From Prosopocoilus inquinatus (taxonomy: Eukaryota > Arthropoda > Insecta > Coleoptera > Lucanidae), in assembly GCA_036172665.1 (NCBI GenBank), contig CM069871.1:1550001-1614000 (forward strand): a stretch of 64,000 bases of DNA. The letters are read 5' to 3'. A program made the position numbers and the translations under genes. Under the pieces are notes generated by a model. It searched no databases. It had not been told where the DNA came from and saw only the letters and a list, made by a program, of their open reading frames with translations. Position 1 is the first letter of the stretch; the number at the start of each line of letters is the position of its first letter. Positions 41,002 through 50,165 of this stretch are shown piece after piece.

Positions 41002-41411
41002 CTGAAAAAAAAAAAAAAGAAAAGAGCCATTTATATCACTTGCAGGGTAATAAAAATGCGAGACGAGATTTATTATGTAAGGTAGCCGCGAGTGGAAAAG
41101 GATTCTGTGTTTGCTTTATTTACGATACACTTTTATGTTCGGGGGCGCGGGGGAAGGCCCGCCGCAGTGGGAATAAAAACGGGCGTCGAGTTCATAATCC
41201 AAGTTCGCCGAAGATATCAGGAACTTAATAAAAGCAAAAGCGCTTTTATGATCTTGTAGGCGAGCTTTAGTGGCTGAATGTTTTTGTTATTGCCGAGGAG
41301 AAAATGTACATAAAACTCGCGTGTGCAACTTCCTCAAAGAAACATTCTCTTAATTACGATAATCAAAACGTAACGCAAGATTATTCAGATAATTAAAACA
41401 TAAGCGACTCG

Positions 41412-41596
41412 GGGGCGGATTCTGTAACTTATTAACGGGCTGTTAAAATTTAGAAATCCTTTGGGTCCTATTCCGTTAAATTTAAAGGGCTGTTAAATTT
41501 TGTTGCTACGGTAACAACCAATTATAGAAATGTATTTTAAATTTTAAAGGACCTCTGAATTTTAACAGCCCGTTAAAAAGTTACAGAATACGTTCC
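41412..41596. mobile_element. Foldback MITE with GGCGGATTCTGTAACTTATT ends
   Basis: The left arm starts GGCGGATTCTGTAAC then TTATTAACGGGCTGTTAAAA. The right arm mirrors it as TTTTAACAGCCCGTTAA then GTTACAGAATACG. The central loop contains TTGTTGCTACGGTAACAACC, itself a small palindrome. Confidence 0.75.
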
Positions 41597-41627
41597 TTTA
41601 AAATTTTAAATACAGTTGGTACAGATC

Positions 41628-41963
41628 GGGGCGGATTCTGTAACTTATTAACGGGCAGTTACATTTTAGAGGTCCTTTAAAATTTAAAATCCAGCTCCAT
41701 GATTGGTTGTTACCGTAGCAACAAAATTTAACACCCCTTTAAATTTAACGGTTTAATCACAGAACAGACCCCATAGCCAGTAATAAAATTTAGCAGCCCT
41801 TTAAATTTAACTCTTTTGATACACAATAGGCCCCTTAAAACATCTATTGATTATGGTGTATCACAGAATAGACCCCATAGCCAGTAATAAAATTTAACAG
41901 CCCTTTAAATTTAACTCTTTTGATACACAATAGGCCCCTTAAAACGTCTATTGATTATGGTGT
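41628..41963. repeat. Second copy of the foldback MITE with a 104-bp tandem duplicated right end
   Basis: The left end GGCGGATTCTGTAACTTATT repeats at about 41631. The right half (ATCACAGAA(C/T)AGACCCCATAG to GGTGT) is duplicated with starts at 41757 and 41861. Confidence 0.7.
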
Positions 41964-42159
41964 AAATCTGCTAAGAAAACAAACTCGGTTCCACAGATTA
42001 AACGGCACGAGATTCTTTTTCAGAAACTACTCCCGGTAGATGTCGCGGTCGTCCAAATGCAGTTCAATTTTTTTCTAAAGCGCGGGCGGATGCTTTGGGC
42101 GGGCGCGGTCTGTGGAAATTTTCCATTCGTTTTCCGTGTTCTTGACACATTGATTTCGC

Positions 42160-43260
42160 ATGGTAATTACAAACACTAAACGTGCTTTATCTTAGTATGC
42201 TTTGCAGTAATTCAAACAGCTTTTGTCTTTGTTGCAGAATTTATGACAGTGCAAAATTTCGTGAAAAATGTCGCAATTTCAACATGAAGACCTTTACATT
42301 CAGAAACGGAATACATCTTTAATAATTTCTTTGTTACGGAAAGAAAAATCCGGGTTCTTACACAAAGAAAATTAATTCGAAGAGAGAAGAGAAAGGTTTC
42401 GCGCGGTAAGTGTGAGCTAAGCGGAAACAAAACGTGCTTTATCATAACATGCCTTTCAGTACCTAATTCAAACTGCCCTAGAATTTATGACTTTTTAAAC
42501 TTTAAACGTTTAAGCGTTTCACTATAATTCTTTTTTTTGTTGTAAATCGTTTTTGATTGCAGTGAAAACCTCGAGCAGCCTCTGTACAGATGTTTCTTGG
42601 GGTTTCATCCAGCAAGCGTGGCCGCCTTACATGAGATGACTTATTATGTAGCAAACTGGCTTCAATTTGTCAATCCTAATGCAATGTTAGGTCAGAAACC
42701 GATCGTAAGATGTCGCCATTTAAACTATTCATTATTGTTTCACTGTACGTAGTTTGATAGCTTCGTCAAGGGTAAGAAATAAATAAATAAACAAGTTGTC
42801 CAGGGAAACAAGTTATCAATTATGGAAAATCTTATGGAAAAGTGATTGTATTTAGGCATAAAAAGTTGTGTATATTCAGAAACGGAATATTTAATAACTT
42901 CTTTTGTACGCGCGGAAAAGTCCGGGTTCTCACACAAACAAAGTTAATTTGAAGAGGGTACAACATTAAAGAAGATTTTTTCGTTAGTTTGTGATATTTA
43001 TGAACGACATAATACATAACAACCGATTTTAGTTTATTATTCCTTAAAGCGCGGATGCTTTGAGAGGTGAAAGGAAATTTTTCGTTCATTTTCTACGACC
43101 CTGACACTTTAGTTTCATAAGGTAATTGCGAACTAAGCAGGAACCAAACGTGCTTTATCTCAGCATGCTTTGCAGTACATAATTCAAAATAGAAAAAAAA
43201 TCTGTTTCTTACACAAACAAAATTAATTCGAGGGGAGAAGAAATGGTGGTGTTCTGTACA
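42160..43260. repeat. Degenerate repeats (CGTGCTTTATC..AACAAAATTAATTCGA units)
   Basis: CGTGCTTTATC(T/A) followed by CAGTA(C/A)TAATTCAAA occurs near 42181, 42433 and 43149. ACACAAA(G/C)AAAATTAATTCGA occurs near 42361, 42930 and 43213. Relics of hammerhead motifs interrupt it at 42548-42620 and 42745-42770. Confidence 0.55.
42548..42620 (-). ncRNA. Decayed hammerhead ribozyme relic
   Basis: On the minus strand the 3' half matches the intact ribozyme at 45958-46046 exactly over CTGTACAGAGGCTGCTCGAG and GTTTTCACTGC. The core differs (CTGGATGAAACCCCAAG), with stem II lost, so cleavage is not expected. Confidence 0.55.
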
Positions 43261-43439
43261 AAATCCAAAGCTTAGTTTCAGTAAACGAGGAAAGTGTTTA
43301 TTCTACTCAAAATCCAAAATTTTCAAAACTATCGGTGGTTACTTAATTAAATTAATTTAAGACAAAGGACCGACCACTCGCAGGAAAGAATTATTTCTCT
43401 GTAAAATACAAATGACCTTGCTTGTATAATATTTCATCT

Positions 43440-44260
43440 AGGTTTTAAAAGTACACAACGATTCATGGCAATCGAATTCAATAGTTTGAATTTGCCGCCG
43501 TACAAACTTTCTTATTATTTTGGCAACACTGACAACACCGTTTGCACTGGTGCAGCGACTTCTCGTTTATGATTAATTCTTGGTTCTATTTCGTTTAGAT
43601 TTTAGAAGCACCGAGATTCTTAGTAATTGAATTCAATAGTTTGAATCTGCCGCCATACAAATTTCTTATTATTTTGGTAGCACCGTTAGCACTAGTGCAG
43701 CGACGTCTTGTTTTTGATTAACTCTTTTTAAATAGAATAGAAAACCAAAATAAAAATGATCTTGTTTGTACTTCATCTGGATTTTAGCAGTCTAGAGATT
43801 CTTAGTAATCGAATTCAATAGTTTGAATTTGCCGCCGTACAAAGTTTCTTATTATTTTGGCAACACTGACAACACCGTTTGCACTAGCGCAGCGACTTCT
43901 TGTTTATGATTAATTCTTTGTAAATAGAACAAAAAATCAAAATAAAAATGATCTTGTTTCTATTTCATTTAGATTTTAGAAGCACCGAGATTCTTAGTAA
44001 TCGAATTCAATAGTTTGACTCTGCCGCCATACAAATTTCTTATTATTTTGGTAGCACCGTTGGCACTAGTGCGGCGACGTCTTGTTTCTGATTAACTCCT
44101 TTTAAATAGAATAGAAAATCAAAATAAAAGTGATCTTGTTTGTAGTTCATCTAGATTTTAGCAGTCTAGAGATTCTTAGCAATCGAATTCAACAGTTTGA
44201 ATTTGCCGCCATACAAACGTATTATTATTATTTTGGCAACATGGTTTGCAGCGTCGTATC
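43440..44260. repeat. About 180-bp tandem array, 5 units
   Basis: The anchor GAATTCAATAGTTTGAA(T) TTGCCGCC recurs near 43475, 43630, 43811, 43998 and 44180 (spacing about 160-187). Each unit continues CATACAAATTTCTTATTATT, then TTTGGCAACA or TTTGGTAGCACC and GCACTAGTGCAGCGAC. Alternating units are more alike, so a two-unit higher-order period is possible. Confidence 0.85.
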
Positions 44261-45084
44261 GTTTACGATTATTTTGTAATAATTGACTCGAATTGTGCCT
44301 AGTTAGAGACCGGAATTAGTTCAAAGGCGACGTATAATCTAAATAAAATAAAAGTTAAAAGTAAATTCAATTCGGAGACACCAAATACACTAAAAACTGG
44401 GGCGCCAAATTCAAATTTTCTTCAAAAAAAAAAAAATTCCGCTCTGCGATTTAAAAAATAATTTTGTTAATTGTTGAAACAAGCAGAAAGTGTAAATTTC
44501 CAAGTTAACAAAAAGACCATCGAAAGCAAATTAAAGCGGGGATTCCACGATGAATTCTGCAAATGGGGGTTGCACCGCAATTAGAAACGCATTTCGATTA
44601 GATCTGCATTACAAACAATAATTACATTTCAATCAAGTCCGCATCAGAAATAGATTTGCAATCGAGCTCCAGCTGTTAAAAGGTTTTTTTTTTCATCAGG
44701 AGTTTCAATTCATTCAGGATTACTCGGTTCCATCACATCAGAAATAATTTCACTCGCCGAAGTGAAACTGCAAAGTTTTTCAAAGTAATTTCAGCAATTC
44801 CGCGCGTCCTCACGTGTTATATAAACAAGATTTGAGGACATTTTATAGGAAGAAGTTGAACTTTATCGACAGGGCTTGATGTAATTGGATTTACACTCGT
44901 CGACCAACTTCAATTGTGACGCCCCCTCGTCGGGTAAGTCGTTGTTCTCTTGTTTTTCTTTTTCTTTAATCAAAAACTGAAGTTACCATCGAGTGAGTAT
45001 GAAATAAATGTTGAAAACTCTTGCGTTTTCGACGGCTTCCTCTTGACACAATCACTTCTTCTTCTTTTTTGAATATTCCTGGGT
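44261..45084. other. No feature seen
   Basis: AT-rich sequence without a recognisable gene. It may belong to the nAChR 5' introns, since the upstream exons were not found. Confidence 0.4.
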
Positions 45085-45340
45085 GTTATTATTGGATATG
45101 ATGACGGGCCTTTACTAATTTGGGCACACTCGAATAAGTTATTAATTAATAAAGAAGAGGAATAGTATTGGTCCAAGTATTGAGCCTTGCGGTACTCATG
45201 TTGGTTAAATTCATTCTTGAATAGGTCCGTCCATATTTTTATCGATTTGTTCTTAACTCCTTTCTTGGACTGTAAATGTTTCATTTCTTGTATTGGTCCG
45301 AGTATTGAGCCTTTCCTGAAGAATCCATCCACATTTTTAT
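45085..45340 (-). pseudogene. LINE-type reverse transcriptase remnant
   Basis: On the minus strand one frame reads VPQGSILGPILFLFFIN, the non-LTR RT motif that precedes the catalytic block. It is preceded by a stop where the usual G is expected and followed by two stops. A second GSILGPI fragment lies about 120 bp away near 45310, so the scrap contains a local duplication. The rest of the RT is not recognisable. Confidence 0.6.
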
Positions 45341-45821
45341 CGATTTGCCCTTAATTCCCCCCTTCTTGGATTGGATTTTCGTTTTCTTTAACTTGATCCC
45401 AAACAGACTTATTTACCAGCAGGAACACTTTCCTTTTTTCCTCAACCATCTTTTAATCGCGCGTTTTCAATCAATTTGATTGGTCCTTGCGTTAGTTTAA
45501 AACGAACTGGGGCGCAGTTTTTCATTTCCACCGTCCGCTCGGAAAAGCATGTGGAAAGTTTTTGTAGTAGCGCCGGCTGCGTGAAAGGGTGCTTGAATAA
45601 TAAAGAGGGCCGTAAAACGAAGCATGTCGTCAACATTAATTTATTAAGTCTGGAATGTTTTTCCAGGGCGGTGCATTAAAACTTCATTACAATGCAGGAT
45701 TACATTCATTGAAACAATAAAAAAAAAACATTTTCTTGATAAAATATTTACAAGTGAAGTTCATTCTTATCTAAGTAAAAAGTTTTTTTAATCTTGAACC
45801 GGACAGAAATATGATGGGAAG

Positions 45822-45862
45822 ACACTCAACGTTTCGCTATAGATTTATAGCTTCGTCCTGAC
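45822..45862 (-). ncRNA. Hammerhead-like relic with intact stem II, mutated core
   Basis: Minus strand: AGGACGA where the core should read CTGANGA, then GCTATA-AATC-TATAGC (6-bp hairpin), then GAAACGTTGAG. Another decayed relative is at 42745-42770 (TTGACGAAGCTATCAAAC). The core change makes activity unlikely. Confidence 0.45.
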
Positions 45863-45869
45863 GAAAACT

Positions 45870-45920
45870 TTTTAAACAGATAAAATAGCGACATCTTACG
45901 ATCGCTTTATGACCTTACAT
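45870..45920. repeat. Dispersed segment AGCGACATCTTACG(A/G)TCGCTTT
   Basis: The block AGATAAAATAGCGACATCTT then ACGATCGCTTTATGACCT recurs near 61277 (plus), near 42700-42740 (minus) and, diverged, near 19838 (plus). At two of these sites it lies beside hammerhead motifs, so it is probably part of one short non-autonomous element. Confidence 0.6.
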
Positions 45921-45957
45921 CGCAATTGTGAATAAATTGGACAAGTCGTTTTTGTTT

Positions 45958-46046
45958 GCAGTGGGAATGTCGAGCTACGTCTCTGCTGAAGAAGCCCCAA
46001 GCAGGGCTGAAACAGCTGTACAGAGGCTGCTCGAGGTTTTCACTGC
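45958..46046 (+). ncRNA. Hammerhead ribozyme, type I, apparently intact
   Basis: Core: CTGAAGA (45986-45992), stem II AGCCC/GGGCT with loop CAAGCA, GAAA (46009-46012). Stem III is a 4-bp loopless palindrome ACAG/CTGT (46012-46019), then A46020, with the predicted cut before C46021. Stem I pairs CTCTG (45981-45985) with CAGAG (46021-46025), TCGAGC (45970-45975) with GCTCGA (46029-46034), and GCAGTG (45958-45963) with CACTGC (46041-46046). The internal loops are where type I tertiary contacts form. All core positions match the consensus. Very short stem III is typical of retroelement-borne hammerheads, which act as dimers. No retroelement ORF is adjacent. Confidence 0.85.
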
Positions 46047-46696
46047 AATCAAAAACTTGTTTATCTGAAATCTAATATGCTTTCGCAATTTAGTCTTTGT
46101 TCCAATCTTATTATTATCAAATCATCAAACATATTTCACGTGCCATGAAGTTTTTGACAGATTACTGAAAGAGCTTCGGAGCCGCGAAGCATTTGCCCAT
46201 AATGGAAGCCATTCAAGGTGAGTTCTATGGATTCCGATTTATTAATATTTCATTGATTGGACCTTTCAACGGTACAAACATTGTCGAGTTTAGCGTTCTA
46301 TCAAATATCCAGAAGCCATCGATTTTGTGGGAGAACTCGGATCGCAGAGTTGGTAAAGTTGTACGTAAACGCTTTAGGTGAGTTACGCGAGTTTAAAGTT
46401 CCTCTTTGGCTTGCGGGAGTTGTTAAAATAAAAAAAAAGTGCCTTCTAAAATCGTTCGCAATAAACAGCGATTCGCTTTTCGCATTCCTGCAAGTATTTA
46501 AATTAAAAGGATCTTCATTTGACGATTGTTTGAAATTAATTTGCTAATCGATTTCAGTCAACTCAGATATTCAAAAATATTTTCTGTCAGTCAATTTTCT
46601 AGCTTTGTTTCAATTTAAGCGTAATTCTCACACCCTTAATGGACACTTATAACTGAGAGTATGCAATTGGAAATTATTCAAAACCAAGTTAATTTC

Positions 46697-46924
46697 GATA
46701 CGTATCGAAACGAAATCTGCATTGCTAATTAATGATCTCTTCTCCATCGAGAGCTTTTACGAATTGGAAAATACGCGCGTTTTGAACTAAAACAAATTTT
46801 AAATGTACGAAATGAATTAAATGTAACGTAGCCGCTGTATCTTCCGACGATTTAAAAAAAAAGCACACGATTTTCGAAGCTGAATGTGAACGTGTGATCA
46901 AACTCACGATCGGCTTCGTTCTTG
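46697..46924 (+). repeat. Left direct repeat (228 bp) flanking the inverted-duplication arm
   Basis: From GATACGTATCGAAACGAAAT to GGCTTCGTTCTTG. It matches 49368-49600 closely (shared CTTCTCCATxGAGAGCTTTTA, GCCGCTGTATCTTCCGACGA and GAAGCTGAATGTGAACGTGT). The two copies exactly bracket the 46925-49367 segment. The ends lack TG..CA, so they are not classical LTRs. Confidence 0.8.
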
Positions 46925-48627
46925 CAGCGTGAACTTTGCGCCAAAATTTGACTGTTTGGTTGGACCAGAGAGTCTTTCTCATCTCTCTGAGGTTGACGTA
47001 TAATTACCAACTTGAAGAAATGAAAACTTCAAAACCAAAAATATTTTTTCGAAAGAGTTAAAGAAAAATCCCCTAGATTTCGTGAAATTTACGATCGTCA
47101 CTCACAAATTTTCGTTTCGTAAATATTTAGTGAATATTTATTTAGTCAACGATTATAAAAATAATCAAGAGAAAAAAAAAATAAGTATTACAATAGTGAT
47201 TTGCTTTTGTTTGTTAGTTTCTTGTTCAAAAGTTCAAATTGTTATTGTCTTGAATGTTCGTTATTATTTTTATTTTTTATTTATTTTTTTCTTATTTTAA
47301 ATCTACAATTCTTTTGGGTCCCTTTCTTTTATAATGTACGATCGTCATTTGTCTTTCTTACTTTGTCAGGAATTTGTTTCTTTTTTCGTTTGTGGTGAGT
47401 TTCTCGTTTGTCAAGGACGTTCTCCGTTTTGGTTTTAAACTGCTTACACATTTTCAGAAATTAAATAGATTTAAATTTCTTTGGGAATTTTATTTTTTCC
47501 GCACCGGTCTTGTTTCTGGGTTATCAAAACTGTTCTTCGTTGTTTTTCTCGTTCCTGTCCTAATCTCGCAAAATTTTCTTTTCTTAATTTGTGTGAATTT
47601 ATTTATACGTATACATGTGATTTTGAAACTGAAATTGTACGTCTTACCAACTGCTCAATAATCGTACGTATACGATTATAATAGTACGGTTGGCAACATC
47701 GATCAAGAACAACTGAATGAACCAGCGGCAGCGTGAACTTTGCGCCAAAATTTGGCGGTTTGGCTGGACCAGAGAGTCTTTCTCATCTCCCTGAGCTTGA
47801 TGTATAATTACCAACTTGAAGAAATGAAAACTTCAAAACCAAAAATATTTTTTCGAAAAAGTTAAAGAAAAATCCCCTAGATTTTAATGAGCTGCTGCAA
47901 TTTTTCCCTTTCTCCCTTTCGTTTGGAATTATACCTAGGATTTAATGACTTTTTCCCTAAGTTGGCATCCGTGTGCCAACATTTGGCGGTTTGGCTTGAC
48001 ATAATCACCGAGTGTACGAAACGAAAACTCCAATGTTTAGTTTATTTCATAAACCTCAACTAAGAAGTAGAAAAATTCTCTACATTTTAAACAGTTTTTG
48101 CAACTTTTTTCTCTTTTCCCTTTTGTTTGAAATTATCCCTAGATTTAACGACTTTCTCCCTAATTGGCAACACTGAGTGACGCTATCGTGTGGCTAACGT
48201 GAGGATGCCGGACGCGAATCAGTCACAAATGGCAACCAATCAGAAGACAGAAATAGATCATCTAGAATCAGTGACAGCATTTGATAAGTTGGCAACCGTG
48301 TCAACATTTGGCGGTTTGGCTTGACATAATCACCGACTGTAAGAAACGAAAACCCCAAAATAAAAATATTTAGTTTATTTCATGAAGCTCAACTAAGAAG
48401 TGGAAAAATTCTCTACATTTTAAACAATTTTTGAAAATTTTCTCTTTTTTTCCGTTTTGTTTGAAATTATCCCTAGATTTAACGACTTTTTCCTTAAGTT
48501 AGCAACAATGAGTAACGCTATCGTGTGGCTAACGTGAGGATGCCGGACGCGAGTCACAAACAGCCCAAAATGGCGACCAATCAAGAGACAGAAATAGATA
48601 GCGTGATCATCTAGAACCAGCGACAGC

Positions 48628-49089
48628 TAGGGTTGCCAATCCTCGAATCAACTATCCCGGGAGATTTAAAAAAATCGCGAGCTGGGGGAGGGAGGGGGTG
48701 AATGTATATTGTAATTACCTTAGTTTCGAGAAGCATTTAATATTTGTCAGGTTTTTAGAAGGTTTCACATGACAAATCAAAATTAAATTTTGTAGTATTT
48801 GTAATTTTGCCTTTACTAAAGATATGTTCGTTCTCTTTCTTTTTTTCTTATTACCCCACACTTGTTCCATCGTGCTAAGTACGCGTTCGCAAGAAGCATT
48901 AGGGACAGGAATGGAAAGAACAAACCTGACAACCGTTTTCAATTTTGGACAAGGATTTCTGACATTTGATTTTGCGACAAGTAATTTTCGTTTTAGAAAA
49001 TCCGGAGAAGTTGTTGCATCCCGGGAGCTCGGGAGGTTGAACGTTATTTCGAGATTCTCCCGGGCATTCCGGGAGGGTTGGTAACCCTA
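48628..49089 (-). mobile_element. Non-autonomous hAT element with 8-bp target duplication
   Basis: Ends TAGGGTTGCCAATCCTC (left) and, in inverse, TAGGGTTACCAACCCTC (right). The flanks are GCGACAGC (48620-48627) and GTGACAGC (49090-49097), an 8-bp duplication with one change. The related unit of the same arm shows the empty form, GTGACAGC followed by TTT-like sequence. The minus-strand interior encodes VLSIPVPNASCERVLSTMEQ, the hAT transposase dimerisation motif, in a 75-codon frame, so it is an internally deleted transposase gene. Confidence 0.8.
48715..48942 (-). pseudogene. hAT transposase C-terminal fragment
   Basis: A 75-codon frame begins near the hAT C-terminal dimerisation region: SIPVPNASCERVLSTMEQVW, then a K/R-rich stretch and LQILQNLILI. 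This corresponds to the conserved (S/T)xP..N...ER.FS....I. pattern of hAT transposases. The DNA-binding and catalytic parts are absent. Confidence 0.7.
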
Positions 49090-49367
49090 GTGACAGCCTT
49101 TGACATCAAACGGGAAAGAAAGTAACCAAAAATTTACCAAGAATTTACTCGTAACACGTAGAAAAGCTGATGCTGAGTGATCGTCTTACTGAGAAAGTCA
49201 AGAGACGTCTGTGCGTAAGTGAGACGAGAGGGTCGTTCATGCATAAGTCTTCAGATCACATAATTTGTATGTGTAATACTTTTGACTGTCATCTTTTTTA
49301 TACTGTGTTCCATCAGTATTTTCTGAATAGTTTGGAACCATTAAAAACAGTTTCCCACCCAAGTAAC

Positions 49368-49600
49368 GATACGTATCGAAACGAAATCTGCATAGCTAAT
49401 TAATGACCTCTTCTCCATGGAGAGCTTTTATGAATTGGAAAAAACGCACGTTTTGAACTAAAACGAATTAAAATCTACGAAATGAATTAAACGTAAAGTA
49501 GCCGCTGTATCTTCCGACGATTTAAAAAAAAGCACACGATTTTCGAAGCTGAATGTGAACGTGTGATCATCCGAAACTCGCGCGCTCGGCTTCGTTCTTG
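49368..49600 (+). repeat. Right direct repeat (233 bp) flanking the left arm
   Basis: Copy of 46697-46924. The join at 49367/49368 is exactly where similarity to the right inverted arm (near 55060) stops. Beyond 49600 the sequence is unique-looking. Confidence 0.8.
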
Positions 49601-50105
49601 TGTAAATTTTTGATGCAGTCGAGAATCGATCGTGTAAATAACCAGGAAGTTTCGCGCGAACCTCCAGGAAATGCTCTTCGCCGGGCAAAATTGACCTACC
49701 CGCTCTAATTAACATTCCGCCACCATATTTGCTTGCTTTAAAGCTGGCTCGGCTGGCTTTATTAGATTTGTACAGCGAAGTTTCAGCTCGGCACGACTAA
49801 TTATCGTCGTGCCTTTGCAACCGCTGCTGTTCGATACCAGGTTACCAGGTTGTACCTAAAGTAAATTTCGATACGAACTTCGACTTTGTATCGAAAACGA
49901 ACTTCAAAAATCAATTAATAGTTCGCGAGAAACGGTATCTATTCGACTGTTTTATTTTAAATGGCAGCCATATTGATTTTTTTTAGGTTATGTTCTCAAG
50001 CATTGATCACACACATCCCACGTCAATTCTTCTTAGAGACTGACGACTTAGCTTAAGGCTATCCGGTGATGTGATGATTATTTCCGACTTTGTGTCCTTT
50101 TAAAG
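49601..50105. other. No gene seen
   Basis: Mostly single-copy sequence between the direct repeat and the hAT-like terminus. No domain in any frame. Confidence 0.4.
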
Positions 50106-50165
50106 CAGCGTTTCCCAAACTGTGGGGCGCGCCCTCCTAGGGGGGCGCGTAAGTCTTCCAAGGGG
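50106..50165 (+). mobile_element. hAT-like terminus (CAGCGTTTCCCAAACTGTGG)
   Basis: CAGCGTTTCCCAAACTGTGG followed by GGCGCGCC and GGGGGGCGCG is the typical end of many animal hAT elements. It runs directly into the first 920-bp tandem unit. No matching right end was found after the array. Confidence 0.6.

Larger units (their letters stand above)
46925..49367 (+). repeat. Left arm of a large inverted duplication
   Basis: A composite of a 160-bp segment starting CAGCGTGAACTTTGCGCC, present twice (46925-47083, 47729-47885) around an A/T-biased unit (47084-47728). Next come two tandem units of about 320 bp (about 47970-48285, 48290-48640) with TGGCGGTTTGGCTTGACATA and GAGGATGCCGGACGCGA. A hAT-like insertion and a tail to 49367 follow. 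The reverse complement is at about 55050-57290. Short frames seen in the arm are mirrored in the other arm and have no domain. Confidence 0.8.

Noticed and set aside
47082..47681. Short F/L/C-rich frames such as those at 47082-47300 and 47481-47681
   Set aside because: Low-complexity translations of T-rich repeat, mirrored on the minus strand in the other arm; no domain.
46697..49600. LTR retrotransposon with the 230-bp direct repeats as LTRs
   Set aside because: No TG..CA ends, no primer-binding site or gag/pol trace, and the interior is a mosaic of other repeats.
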